Assembly (NCBI GenBank): GCA_964650525.1
Contig: CAZYUA010000019.1
Span: forward strand, 1-64,000
Direction: 5' to 3'
DNA: 64,000 nucleotides
From: UBA1413 sp964650525
GTDB taxonomy: Bacteria; Bacteroidota; Bacteroidia; Bacteroidales; Prolixibacteraceae
The notes below the pieces were generated by a model. The model was not told the origin of the DNA, did no database searches, and saw only the letters and a program-made list of their open reading frames with translations. Below, in pieces: positions 7,084-15,522 of the stretch (its first letter is position 1; every line of letters begins with the position of its first letter). Position numbers and translations under genes: made by a program.

Positions 7084-9045
7084 ATGAAACTTTCGGTCGT
7101 TATCGTCAACTACAACGTCAGGCACTTCCTGGAGCAGTGCCTCCATTCGGTGATGGGTGCCCTCCGGGGTCTGGAGGCTGAAGTCCTGGTTGTCGACAAT
7201 GCGTCGATCGACGGTTCCTGCCGGATGGTGCGGGAGAAGTTTCCGCAGGTACTTCTGACAGCCAACCCGGACAACAGGGGGTTTTCGAAAGCCAACAACC
7301 AGGCCATCCGGCAATCGTCGGGGGAATATGTGCTGTTGCTCAACCCGGATACGGTGGTGGAAGAAGACACCTTCACGCGGGCGCTGGAATTTATGGATGC
7401 CCATCCCGAAGCAGGAGGCCTGGGGGTGCGTATGATCGACGGCAAGGGGCGGTTTTTGCCGGAGTCGAAACGAGGGCTGCCCACGCCATGGGTGGCTTTT
7501 TATAAAATTTCGGGCCTTTCTGCGCTGTTTCCCCGGTCGAAGCGGTTGGGGCGATATCACCTGACCTACCTGGATCCGGCGCAGACCCATGCTGTGGATA
7601 TCCTGTGCGGTGCCTTTATGCTGCTTCGGAAAAGCGTCCTCGACAAAACCGGACTCCTCGACGAGACCTTCTTCATGTATGGTGAAGATATCGACCTGAG
7701 TTACCGGATTCTGCAGCAGGGATACAAAAACTACTACTTTCCGGAGACAACCATCATCCACTATAAGGGAGAGAGCACCCGTAAGGAGAGTCTTAATTAT
7801 GTGAAGCTCTTCTACCAGGCGATGGCCATCTTTGCCGGGAAACATTTTTCCTCGGGGAATGCCCGGGTATTCACCCTGCTGATCAATGCGGCCATCTGGT
7901 TCCGGGCATTGGTGGCTGTGTTGCGCAGAGGGGTTCAGAAGGTCTTTCTGCCGGTGCTCGACGGGTTGCTGATCTACGGGGGTTTTGCCCTGATCCTGCC
8001 GGTGTGGGAGCGTTTCCGGTTTGAGCCGGGGTACTATCCGTCGGTTTATATGCGGTGGGTGGTACCTGTCTACATCCTGTTCTGGCTTCTGGGAATCCTG
8101 GTTTCGGGGGGTTACCGCAGGAAGGTAAGCTTGTACCGGGTGGTGCGGGGCTTGCTGTGGGGCAGCATCGGCCTGTTGATCGCCTACTCGCTGGTAGGTG
8201 AGGAGTTCCGGTTTTCGAGGGTGATGATCCTGACAGGGTCGCTGTGGGCCATGGTGCTGCTGCCGGCCTGCCGGTATCTGCTCAGCCGCCCTGGCTTCGG
8301 GGTGGAGCTCGACACCCGCAGGGCTAAAAGGGTCGCCATCATCGGGGAACTCCCCGAGGCCGGCAGGATACGTGATTTGCTGGCCTTGTCGCCGGCATCA
8401 CTGGCCATCGTCGGGACCGTTTCCCCGGGACCGGGAGAGACCGGTGAAGACCACCTGGGAACCCTCCCCCGGCTCCGGGAGATCATCCGCATCCACCGCA
8501 TCGATGAAATCATCTTTTGTGCCGGCAGCCTCGGCTCCGGCGACATCATACGCGCCATGCTCGACCTCACCGAACTCGACGTGGACTATAAAATTGCACC
8601 GCCCGAAAGTCTCGGCATCATCGGCAGCAACTCCATCCATACCGCCGGGGAACTCTACCTGGTAAACATCAACGCCATCAGCAGACCCGAAAACCAGCGG
8701 GCCAAGCGAAGCTTCGACTTTGTCGTCTCCCTGGTGCTGCTGTTCTTCTGTTGGATCCTCGTCTGGATGGTAACCCATAAAAAGCAGTTCCTGAAAAATT
8801 GCTTCCTGGTGCTGGGGGGCAAAGCGTCGTGGGTGGGTTACATTCCCGGCGATCCGCAGCAGGAAAACCTGCCGGCGATCCGGCCCGGGGTCCTCCACCC
8901 GGGGATGGCCTTCCCCGGGGCTCTGAGCGATCTGACCCGGGTGAGCCGGCTAAACCTTTTATACGCCAAGGACTACCGCATCCGCAACGACCTGGGATTG
9001 CTGCTCCGGAACCTGCATAAACTCGACAGCCACCGCCATGAGTAA
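7084..9045 (+). CDS. GT2 glycosyltransferase with membrane and WbaP-like tail
   Basis: A 653-residue membrane protein, probably a surface-glycan glycosyltransferase. Residues 1-225 are a GT-A/GT2 domain (VVIVNYN at the start, VDNAS 37-41, LNPDT 86-90 as the DxD-like metal site, and EDIDLSYR). Then come about four hydrophobic segments (roughly 295-410), a Rossmann-like stretch starting KRVAIIGELPEAG, and a tail that opens with KRSFDFVVSLVLLFF and ends with NDLGLLLRNLHKL. The last two parts resemble the N-terminal region and a shrunken catalytic domain of polyprenyl-phosphate sugar-phosphate transferases, but the conserved catalytic core is not visible, so that domain is probably inactive or scaffolding. 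It overlaps the next gene by 8 bp. Confidence 0.8.
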   Translation: MKLSVVIVNYNVRHFLEQCLHSVMGALRGLEAEVLVVDNASIDGSCRMVREKFPQVLLTANPDNRGFSKANNQAIRQSSGEYVLLLNPDTVVEEDTFTRALEFMDAHPEAGGLGVRMIDGKGRFLPESKRGLPTPWVAFYKISGLSALFPRSKRLGRYHLTYLDPAQTHAVDILCGAFMLLRKSVLDKTGLLDETFFMYGEDIDLSYRILQQGYKNYYFPETTIIHYKGESTRKESLNYVKLFYQAMAIFAGKHFSSGNARVFTLLINAAIWFRALVAVLRRGVQKVFLPVLDGLLIYGGFALILPVWERFRFEPGYYPSVYMRWVVPVYILFWLLGILVSGGYRRKVSLYRVVRGLLWGSIGLLIAYSLVGEEFRFSRVMILTGSLWAMVLLPACRYLLSRPGFGVELDTRRAKRVAIIGELPEAGRIRDLLALSPASLAIVGTVSPGPGETGEDHLGTLPRLREIIRIHRIDEIIFCAGSLGSGDIIRAMLDLTELDVDYKIAPPESLGIIGSNSIHTAGELYLVNINAISRPENQRAKRSFDFVVSLVLLFFCWILVWMVTHKKQFLKNCFLVLGGKASWVGYIPGDPQQENLPAIRPGVLHPGMAFPGALSDLTRVSRLNLLYAKDYRIRNDLGLLLRNLHKLDSHRHE

Positions 9046-9565
9046 CCTGCTTGCCTACGGCCGGGTGGTCATCCGGGCCCTGGAACCCGCAGACCTCGAC
9101 CTTCTCTATGAGTGGGAAAACGACTCCTCGCTATGGGAAACCAGCAATACCCGGGCGCCTTTTTCCAGGCACACCCTGGCCCGGTACCTTGAACATGCCT
9201 CCTACGATATTTATGCCACCCGGCAAGTAAGACTGATCATCCAGACTGCCGACCTCCGTCCTGTTGGCGCGGTCGACCTGTACGACATCGACCCCTTCCA
9301 CCAGCGCGCCGGAGTCGGCATTGTAATCCCCGGCATGGAGGACCGCCGGCATGGATATGCTTCCGACGCTCTCGCAGCCCTGGAACAGTATGTGACAGAA
9401 ACCCTCGGACTACGGCAACTCTTTGCCGCCGTCTCAGAAGAAAACAGCCCCAGCATCGAACTGTTCCAGAAAGCCGGATACCTCCTCACCGGCATACGGA
9501 AGAAATGGCTCAACACCCTCAAGGGATGGAAAGATGAGTGGTTTTTCCAAAAAATACTGGTATAA
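9038..9565 (+). CDS. GNAT-family N-acetyltransferase
   Basis: A 175-residue acetyltransferase of the RimJ/RimL or SpeG type. The fold is seen in RALEPADLDLLYEWEND near the N-terminus, the acetyl-CoA loop region GVGIVIPGMEDRRHGYASDA, and the C-terminal NSPSIELFQKAGY. The substrate cannot be told from sequence; ribosomal protein N-termini, polyamines or sugar amines are all used by relatives. The 8-bp overlap with the glycosyltransferase suggests co-translation, and acetylation of an amino sugar is a possible but unproven link. Confidence 0.85.
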   Translation: MSNLLAYGRVVIRALEPADLDLLYEWENDSSLWETSNTRAPFSRHTLARYLEHASYDIYATRQVRLIIQTADLRPVGAVDLYDIDPFHQRAGVGIVIPGMEDRRHGYASDALAALEQYVTETLGLRQLFAAVSEENSPSIELFQKAGYLLTGIRKKWLNTLKGWKDEWFFQKILV

Positions 9566-9635
9566 ATCAACCCCGCCTGCAGAAAATTGTTTTTCTGATC
9601 AGGGATCACTAACTTCATTGCATAATTTCAAGGCC

Positions 9636-10499
9636 ATGGGAAAGCATAACATCGGAAAAAACGGAAAACTGAAAAAGGAGTTTTACGAAAGCGAACTGAA
9701 ACGTTTGTTTCTGGAGCTGGTCAAGTTGCAGAACTGGGTGAAGAGCGAGAAGCTGAAAGTCGTACTATTGTTCGAAGGCCGTGATGCAGCGGGGAAAGGG
9801 GCCGCCATAAAGAAAATCACGGAGCCGCTGAATCCGCGGATCAGCAGGGTTGTTGCCCTGGGTGTCCCCACAGAGAGGGAAAAATCGCAGTGGTACTTTC
9901 AACGGTATGCCGCCCACCTTCCCGGTGCCGGGGAAATGGTATTTTTCGACCGCAGCTGGTACAACCGCGCAGGGGTCGAAAAGGTCATGGGGTATTGTAC
10001 CGATGAAGAATACTGGGAGTTTCTCCGCTCGTGTCCTAGTTTTGAACGTATGCTCATGCGCTCGGGGATAACCCTTATCAAATACTGGTTTTCTGTAAGC
10101 GAGGAAGAACAGGAAAAGCGGTTTCTGAACCGGATCAACAATCCCACCAAGCGGTGGAAATTCAGTCCGATGGATCTGGTTTCCCGGGAGCGGTGGGTTG
10201 AGTATTCGAAGGCCAAGGATGAGATGTTTGCCTATACCGACACCAAGCAGGCACCCTGGTATGTCGTGGAGAGCGACGACAAGCGGAGGGCTCAGCTCAA
10301 CTGCATCCGGCATATGCTATCGTTGTTTGCCTACAGGGAGGAGGAATTTCCGGTCATTGAACTGGGACCCCGACCCAAGAAAGCGGGGTACGTCAGGCCG
10401 CCCATGGAGGAGCAGACGTTTGTTCCCGACTGGTATCAGGCAGCAGACAACGGGGAGGAGGAGGATCAGGCAGAAGAGAATCAGGAAAAGGAAGGGTAG
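9636..10499 (+). CDS. ppk2: Polyphosphate kinase 2 family protein
   Basis: Transfers phosphate between polyphosphate and nucleotides, cytoplasmic. The 287-residue single-domain protein has Walker A FEGRDAAGKG (46-55), the lid-associated DRSWYNRAG (105-113) and YWFSVSEEEQ with the following RINNP. Size and the single domain fit class I PPK2, which usually phosphorylates NDPs or works in reverse; the exact nucleotide is not predictable. ATG 9636 was chosen because the domain starts directly after it, while upstream sequence in frame overlaps the GNAT gene in another frame. The extreme C-terminus is acidic and low-complexity. Confidence 0.9.
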   Translation: MGKHNIGKNGKLKKEFYESELKRLFLELVKLQNWVKSEKLKVVLLFEGRDAAGKGAAIKKITEPLNPRISRVVALGVPTEREKSQWYFQRYAAHLPGAGEMVFFDRSWYNRAGVEKVMGYCTDEEYWEFLRSCPSFERMLMRSGITLIKYWFSVSEEEQEKRFLNRINNPTKRWKFSPMDLVSRERWVEYSKAKDEMFAYTDTKQAPWYVVESDDKRRAQLNCIRHMLSLFAYREEEFPVIELGPRPKKAGYVRPPMEEQTFVPDWYQAADNGEEEDQAEENQEKEG

Positions 10500-10537
10500 C
10501 CTGTATTTTCGCTGGTGTACGGGCGTGTGCAAGCCGG

Positions 10538-10549
10538 GGGATTAATCCC
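10538..10549. other. 12-bp palindrome at a convergent gene junction
   Basis: GGGATTAATCCC is a perfect palindrome covering the stop codon of the HsdR_N gene and lying 38 bp past the ppk2 stop. It could serve as a weak two-way transcript end, but no T-run follows on either strand. Confidence 0.3.
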
Positions 10550-11003
10550 GGGGGGCAGAGGTTCCATACTCGGGGACCGCTTCGAGGTACACAGCACGGT
10601 GCCCGGCAAAGTCGACACGGCAAATGAAATGCTTCAAACCGTTGGAGACAAGGAAATAGGGAGCCTGCAACACGGTATTGTAGCGGATGGCCTGGTCGAA
10701 GGCTTCCTGGCGGATCTCCACCTCAGGGGCTTTGAATTCGCCGATCAGCCAGGGTTCACCCTGGCGGTCGTAGACCAGGAGGTCGAACCTGCGGGCCTGA
10801 CGGTTAAGGGTTGTTTTCTTTTCGACAGCCATCAGGGCAGGAGGGAATTTTTTCTCTGCAACCAGGTACCGGAGGAAATTCTGGCGAACCCACTCTTCGG
10901 GAGTCAGCACCACCCATTTCTTGCGGAAATCATCGAAAATCATGGATTTACCCTTTCGGATGATGACCGGAAAACTATATTCAGGTAACTGCAGTTTTTG
11001 CAT
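10542..11003 (-). CDS. HsdR N-terminal domain protein (PD-(D/E)xK fold)
   Basis: A 153-residue stand-alone relative of the N-terminal nuclease domain of type I restriction HsdR subunits. The nuclease core is intact: Asp74 in RRFDLLVYD and E89-x-K91 in IGEFKAP, followed by the QAIRYN helix. No helicase, methylase or specificity subunit is nearby, so it is not part of a restriction system. In Bacteroidota this family often sits next to holA, and here it is two genes away, divergent from amn-holA. A housekeeping DNA-processing role is a fair guess, with no direct proof. Confidence 0.82.
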   Translation of the reverse strand: MQKLQLPEYSFPVIIRKGKSMIFDDFRKKWVVLTPEEWVRQNFLRYLVAEKKFPPALMAVEKKTTLNRQARRFDLLVYDRQGEPWLIGEFKAPEVEIRQEAFDQAIRYNTVLQAPYFLVSNGLKHFICRVDFAGHRAVYLEAVPEYGTSAPRD

Positions 11004-11031
11004 GAAACGGAGTGGTAAAATGCTAATTTTG
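10997..11031 (+). promoter_or_regulatory. Promoter for the amn operon (TTTG, TAATTTTG)
   Basis: TTTG at 10997-11000 and TAATTTTG at 11024-11031, 23 bp apart, fit the Bacteroidota -33/-7 pattern. The -7 box ends 49 bp before the AMP nucleosidase start. The region is shared with the start of the divergent HsdR_N gene. Confidence 0.6.
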
Positions 11032-11080
11032 CCTTTTTAAAAGTTCCGAAATTAATAATAATTCGTGTAAGCCGGACGCT

Positions 11081-11851
11081 ATGAAGACGAAAGAAGAGAT
11101 AGTTGCGAACTGGTTGCCGCGCTATACAGGGCAGCCGGTGGAGGCTTTTGGCAAGTATGTCCTGCTGACCAATTTCCAGTTGTATGTAGATCTGTTTGCG
11201 CAGCGTTTCGGGGTTACCCTGGCGGGAGGAGACCGCAACATGCCCAGTGCCACAGCCGAAGGGATTACGATCATCAACTTCGGGATGGGGAGCCCCAATG
11301 CTGCCACTGTGATGGATCTGCTGAGTGCAGTGATGCCGAAGGCGGTATTATTTCTGGGGAAGTGCGGAGGGCTGAAAGCCAAAAACAGCCTTGGTGATCT
11401 CATCCTGCCCATTGCTGCCATTCGCAGCGACGGTACGTCGAACGACTATCTGCCCCCTGAGATCCCGGCCCTGCCTGCCTTCAACCTTCAGAGGGCCGTA
11501 TCGCACGTCATCCGCGAAAAAGGACTCGACTACTGGACCGGTGTGGTCTTCACCACCAATAAAAGAGTCTGGGAGTATGATGAACGGTTCAAGAAATACC
11601 TCGAAAAAACCAGAGCTATGGCCATCGATATGGAAACAGCCACCATCTTCATTGTGGGATTTGCCAATTCGATACCTTCGGGGGCTCTTCTTCTGGTGTC
11701 GGACCAACCCATGATCTCCACGGGTGTAAAAACCGATGCCAGCGACAGGAAGGTCAACGCGCAATTTGTTGAAAACCATCTCCGGCTGGGAATTGAGTCT
11801 CTGTTAGAGCTGAAAAACAACGGCCAGTCGGTAAAGCACCTTAAATTCTGA
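11081..11851 (+). CDS. amn: AMP nucleosidase (short form)
   Basis: Hydrolyses AMP to adenine and ribose 5-phosphate. The 256-residue protein matches the nucleoside-phosphorylase fold, with NFGMGSPNAATVMDLL, the phosphate-site FLGKCGGLK and the purine-site segment AIDMETATIF. This compact form, lacking the long N-terminal regulatory part of the E. coli enzyme, is the one usual in Bacteroidota. Its stop overlaps the holA start (TGATG), so the two are coupled. Confidence 0.9.
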   Translation: MKTKEEIVANWLPRYTGQPVEAFGKYVLLTNFQLYVDLFAQRFGVTLAGGDRNMPSATAEGITIINFGMGSPNAATVMDLLSAVMPKAVLFLGKCGGLKAKNSLGDLILPIAAIRSDGTSNDYLPPEIPALPAFNLQRAVSHVIREKGLDYWTGVVFTTNKRVWEYDERFKKYLEKTRAMAIDMETATIFIVGFANSIPSGALLLVSDQPMISTGVKTDASDRKVNAQFVENHLRLGIESLLELKNNGQSVKHLKF

Positions 11852-12861
11852 TGGCAGGCATGGAGTACGCCGACATAATGAACAACCTGAAAAAAAGGGT
11901 CTTTCATCCGGTTTATTTTCTTTGCGGTGAAGAGCCTTACTACATGGATCTGATATCAGGTACCATAGAACAGACTGTTCTCACGGAGGAGGAGCGGGGT
12001 TTTAACCAGATGGTTTTTTATGGGAAAGACACCGACATCACCACCGTGATGGAGGCAGCCCGGCGGTTCCCGATGATGGCCAGCCGGCAGGTCATCATCG
12101 TCAGGGAAGCCCAGTCGTGGAAAAAACTGGATCAGCTGGCCAAATACCTGAAGGCACCCTCGCCGTCGACACTGTTGGTGATCAATTACAAGTATGCCAA
12201 ACCGGATCTCAGGACGTCGGAAGGGAAGATCATCCAAAGCAACACGATTTACCTGGAGACCAAAAAACTGCGGGAATACCAGGTTCCCGGGTGGATAGAA
12301 AACCATGTTTCCGGCAAAGGCTATTCCATAACCCCGCAGGCTTCGCAGATGCTGACCGATTTTGTCGGCGCCGATCTGAGCCGGCTTGCCGGCGAACTGA
12401 ATAAACTCTTTCTGGTGATTCCGGCAGGCAGGAAGATCACTCCCGACGAAGTGGAGAAAAACATCGGGATCAGCAAGGAGTACAACACCTACGAGCTCAC
12501 CGATGCGCTGGGGGAAAAGAATGTTCTGAAGGCCAACCGGATTGTGAATTACATGGCTGCCAACCCGAATGCCTGTTCTTTCACCTCGCTCACCGGAAAC
12601 CTGTTCACCTACTATTCCAAGCTTTTCAGATACCATTTCTTACCCGACAAATCGGAAAAGGCACTTTCTTCAGCTCTGGGCATCCATTCGTTTTTCGTCA
12701 GGAAATATGCGGAAGCGGCCAACAGGTACCACCGGACCCGGCTGTTTGAGATCATCGGCATGATCCGCGAATACGATCTGAAGGGCAAGGGTTTGAATGC
12801 AGCCCCCGGGATGTCGGAGGCAGATCTTCTGAAAGAACTGGTCTACAAAATCCTTCACTGA
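11851..12861 (+). CDS. holA: DNA polymerase III subunit delta
   Basis: Clamp-loader subunit that opens the beta sliding clamp. The 336-residue protein starts with the typical clamp-binding N-terminus (YFLCGEEPYYMDLI) and continues through an AAA+-like fold without a functional P-loop, including FVGADLSRLAGELNKL and the C-terminal collar region ending GMSEADLLKELVYKIL. Length is normal. It overlaps amn by one base and is followed within one base by the rhomboid gene. Confidence 0.92.
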   Translation: MAGMEYADIMNNLKKRVFHPVYFLCGEEPYYMDLISGTIEQTVLTEEERGFNQMVFYGKDTDITTVMEAARRFPMMASRQVIIVREAQSWKKLDQLAKYLKAPSPSTLLVINYKYAKPDLRTSEGKIIQSNTIYLETKKLREYQVPGWIENHVSGKGYSITPQASQMLTDFVGADLSRLAGELNKLFLVIPAGRKITPDEVEKNIGISKEYNTYELTDALGEKNVLKANRIVNYMAANPNACSFTSLTGNLFTYYSKLFRYHFLPDKSEKALSSALGIHSFFVRKYAEAANRYHRTRLFEIIGMIREYDLKGKGLNAAPGMSEADLLKELVYKILH

Positions 12862-12862
12862 G

Positions 12863-13474
12863 ATGGTAACATGGATCCTCATAGGGATAACGGCAACGGT
12901 ATCGTACCTGGGTTTCCGGAACCGGGAGCTGGTTGAAAAACTGCTGTTCAATGCCGCCGGCATCGTCCATGGCCATCAGTACTACCGTTTAATAAGCCAC
13001 ATCCTGGTGCATGCCAGCTGGACCCACCTGCTGGTAAACATGATGGTGCTTTACTTCTTTGGACTCGCTGTTGAAAGCAGCTTCAGCCAGCTGTTCGGCC
13101 GGGCGGGGGAACTTTTTTTCGTCCTGCTTTACCTGGGAGGAGCACTGGCTTCGAATCTCTATGCTTTGCGGGTTCACCGCAACAACTACTATTACAATGC
13201 CATCGGGGCTTCCGGGGCAGTCTCAGCCATTCTCTTCACCTATATTTTTCTGTATCCCTGGGAGAAACTCTATTTTTTCGGTCTGATACCCATCCCCGGG
13301 ATTCTCTTTGCCGTTGGTTACCTGGTTTATTCTTGGATGATGGGCAGGAGGGAATCAGGCCATGTAGCTCACGACGCCCATTTCCTGGGGGCGCTGTTTG
13401 GCATTCTCTTTCCCGTTGTGCTGAAACCTTCGCTGATGGGGAGGTTCCTCGATCAATTGTTTGGATTGATGTAA
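12863..13474 (+). CDS. Rhomboid-family intramembrane serine protease
   Basis: Six-helix membrane protease of 203 residues. The catalytic Ser117 is in GASGAVSAI and the catalytic His173 in HDAHFLGALFG; HASWTHLLVNMMVLY carries the conserved His/Asn of helix 2. Both active-site residues are present, so it should be active. Substrates are unknown. It starts one base after the holA stop and is likely in the same transcript. Confidence 0.92.
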   Translation: MVTWILIGITATVSYLGFRNRELVEKLLFNAAGIVHGHQYYRLISHILVHASWTHLLVNMMVLYFFGLAVESSFSQLFGRAGELFFVLLYLGGALASNLYALRVHRNNYYYNAIGASGAVSAILFTYIFLYPWEKLYFFGLIPIPGILFAVGYLVYSWMMGRRESGHVAHDAHFLGALFGILFPVVLKPSLMGRFLDQLFGLM

Positions 13475-13486
13475 GGGCCCGGCACG

Positions 13487-14314
13487 ATGGATTTCATTCT
13501 CTGCAACAACACCATTCTGCGGACGGAAGCATTCAATCCTGCCGGTTTCTGGTCTGAGGAAGGGCTGAAAGTAACAGAAACCCTGTGGTTTGCCAACGGG
13601 GAGCTTCCCTTTTTCACCTACCATCTTCAGCAAATCAATCGACTGTTCGGCGACCTTGGGCGGCCACTACCGGTGGATTTCCCTGCCCGGGAGGAGTTGC
13701 TGAGGCTATCCCTGAGGCTGATCAACAAAAACAAAGCCTACATGGGAGGATGGCTGCGGTTGACGTTCCTGTTCGGGGAAGGAAATACCCATTATACCGG
13801 CGAGGTGACAACCTGGCCCTCGAGGAGCCTGCCATTGCACCCGGAAGGGCATATTGCCTCCCTCTCGCCGGTGATCAAATTTTCGGGCAACAGACTGGCT
13901 GTATACCCCTTTTTCTCGGAGACTGTGTGGAAAGCAGCCCGCTGGAGTACGCCGGCCTCCCGCGCCGCTTTTCCGGTTTTGTTGAACGAGAAAGGGGCCG
14001 TAACCGAGAGTGCCGGCGGCAATCTCTTCTGCATAAACCGCAATACCCTTACGACTCCCGCCCTGGAGACCGGCTGTATCGTTGATACCCTGCGCGAAGA
14101 GATATTACTGGCAGCAGAATCAGCCGGTTTTCTCACCATCGAATCGGAAAACCTTACTCCTGCCGGCCTCATCCAGATGGAAGAGATCTTCACAGCTTCC
14201 GAAGCCATGGGATTGGATTGGATTTTGGGGATCGGACAGAGAAGATTTGTGAAGATAAAAACAGAACACATCCGGAACACACTGGTAAGCAGAGGATGGC
14301 AGACTGCCGGCTGA
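13487..14314 (+). CDS. Class IV aminotransferase-like protein
   Basis: A 275-residue protein of the branched-chain aminotransferase / aminodeoxychorismate lyase fold (PLP fold type IV). It has the early VTETLWFANGELPFF..H segment, the KGAVTESAGGNLFCI cofactor-loop region and LREEILLAAE. The stretch where the PLP-binding lysine should stand is shortened and unusual (ETVWKAARWSTPASRAAF): the only lysine there is about seven residues closer to the LLNEKG strand than in relatives I recall. It may be active with a shifted lysine, or a non-catalytic relative. A role in folate synthesis (PabC) is the common annotation but is not secured. Confidence 0.75.
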   Translation: MDFILCNNTILRTEAFNPAGFWSEEGLKVTETLWFANGELPFFTYHLQQINRLFGDLGRPLPVDFPAREELLRLSLRLINKNKAYMGGWLRLTFLFGEGNTHYTGEVTTWPSRSLPLHPEGHIASLSPVIKFSGNRLAVYPFFSETVWKAARWSTPASRAAFPVLLNEKGAVTESAGGNLFCINRNTLTTPALETGCIVDTLREEILLAAESAGFLTIESENLTPAGLIQMEEIFTASEAMGLDWILGIGQRRFVKIKTEHIRNTLVSRGWQTAG

Positions 14315-14337
14315 GGGTTCAGAATGGCTCAGGGAAA

Positions 14338-14928
14338 TTAATTGAGCGAAGGATTTTCAGGGAAATTTTCCCACATGGAATAGCGCTGTCCCATTTTTCT
14401 GACAAACTCCCCCCACGACTCAGCTCCGTGGTCTTTCATCACCAGGGAGCTGTCCACATCGTCCACCAGCCAGGAATCTTCCTTGATTTCCCTTTCCAGC
14501 TGGCCGGCATCCCAGCCGGAATAACCCAGGAAGAACCGGACTTCTCCTTCCCGGATGAGCCCCAGTTTAATCAACCGCTTTACCTCCCTGAAATCGCCCC
14601 CCCAGTGAACATCTTCGAGAACCGGGATGCTCCCCGGGATCAGGTCGGACTTCCGGTGGATATAATACACGGAGTCGGTTGAAACCGGCCCCCCCATATA
14701 GATATCCGCCTCAAAATCGCCGAGACCTGAAATATAATCCCGGACCTGGAAATCGAGTTTCTTGTTCAGGATAAACCCGACACTACCCTTGCGGCTGTGC
14801 GCCGTCAACAGGATGACAGCCCGGTTGAAATAATTGCCCGGGAGAAAGGGTTCAGAAATCAGAATCCTCCCCTTCTGAGGTATCACATTGTTGCTCTGTA
14901 TTTTAAATATGTCAGGGTTGAAGTTCAT
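14338..14928 (-). CDS. YqgE/AlgH family protein
   Basis: A 196-residue cytoplasmic protein of the UPF0301 family, with PQKGRILISEPFLPGNYF near the N-terminus, SVGFILNK, MGGPVSTDSVYYIH and FFLGYSGWDAGQLEREI. These are the conserved family segments. The biochemical role is unknown. The start is ATG 14928; the frame is open further upstream but those residues are low-complexity and not family-like. It is transcribed toward the aminotransferase gene and ends 23 bp from it. Confidence 0.9.
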   Translation of the reverse strand: MNFNPDIFKIQSNNVIPQKGRILISEPFLPGNYFNRAVILLTAHSRKGSVGFILNKKLDFQVRDYISGLGDFEADIYMGGPVSTDSVYYIHRKSDLIPGSIPVLEDVHWGGDFREVKRLIKLGLIREGEVRFFLGYSGWDAGQLEREIKEDSWLVDDVDSSLVMKDHGAESWGEFVRKMGQRYSMWENFPENPSLN

Positions 14929-15136
14929 GCGGGTCTGTTTTCCAGTTCCAATATAGACAAAATCCTGCACCCGGCAATCAAGTGAAGCTTTAATTTTCAC
15001 CTGATTTGTGCCAGTCATGCAACAAACGGCCCTGAGGGTCCATTTGTTGCGGAAGTGGTACCGAAAGCGGGTGCTCATCAGGGCGGGGTGGCGGCAGGGT
15101 CCCCCATCCCGGGGGCAGAAAGAGGCGGGGTAAGGG

Positions 15137-15439
15137 TTATTTTTCCACCACCAGGAACAGGTCTTCACCGGGTTTGGTCATCAGGAACTGCTCTCTGGCA
15201 TATTTTTCCAGATTTTCCGGTCCCGAGCGGAGTTCTTCCATTTTCCGGTTGTCCGATTCGATTTTCTCCCGGTAGAAATCGCGTTGTTCTTTCAGGGTTT
15301 TCAGCCGCTGTTTATTCCGGTGCTGAGTCAGGAGGTTGTTCTCGTCGAAAAATACGATCCATACGAGAAACAAGAATATGGTCAGGACATATTTGTTTCC
15401 CGGCAGTTTGCTTTTGATTTTTGCCAAAACGGTATTCAT
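15137..15439 (-). CDS. Septum formation initiator, DivIC/FtsB family
   Basis: A 100-residue single-pass membrane protein of the divisome. It has a short cytoplasmic N-terminus, one membrane helix (about 17-32), a periplasmic coiled coil (about 38-72; QRLKTLKEQRDFYREKIESD is the core), and a C-terminal LEKYAREQFLMTKPGEDLFLV. This last block is diagnostic. It should work with FtsL and FtsQ in cell division. It lies upstream of yqgE on the same strand, with a 208-bp gap. Confidence 0.9.
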   Translation of the reverse strand: MNTVLAKIKSKLPGNKYVLTIFLFLVWIVFFDENNLLTQHRNKQRLKTLKEQRDFYREKIESDNRKMEELRSGPENLEKYAREQFLMTKPGEDLFLVVEK

Positions 15440-15522
15440 CCGGCTGGTTCCTTTTGCCGGATAAAAATAGAAAAAAAATGGGAATCTGCCATCCGGTAAG
15501 GATGGAATTTGCGATTTACGGA

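Noticed and set aside
10515..10988. 157-codon plus-strand open frame over the HsdR_N gene
   Set aside because: The minus strand carries an intact nuclease-fold domain; the plus frame shows none.
10542..11003. Fragment of a type I restriction system
   Set aside because: No HsdM, HsdS or helicase part nearby, and the domain is complete rather than truncated.
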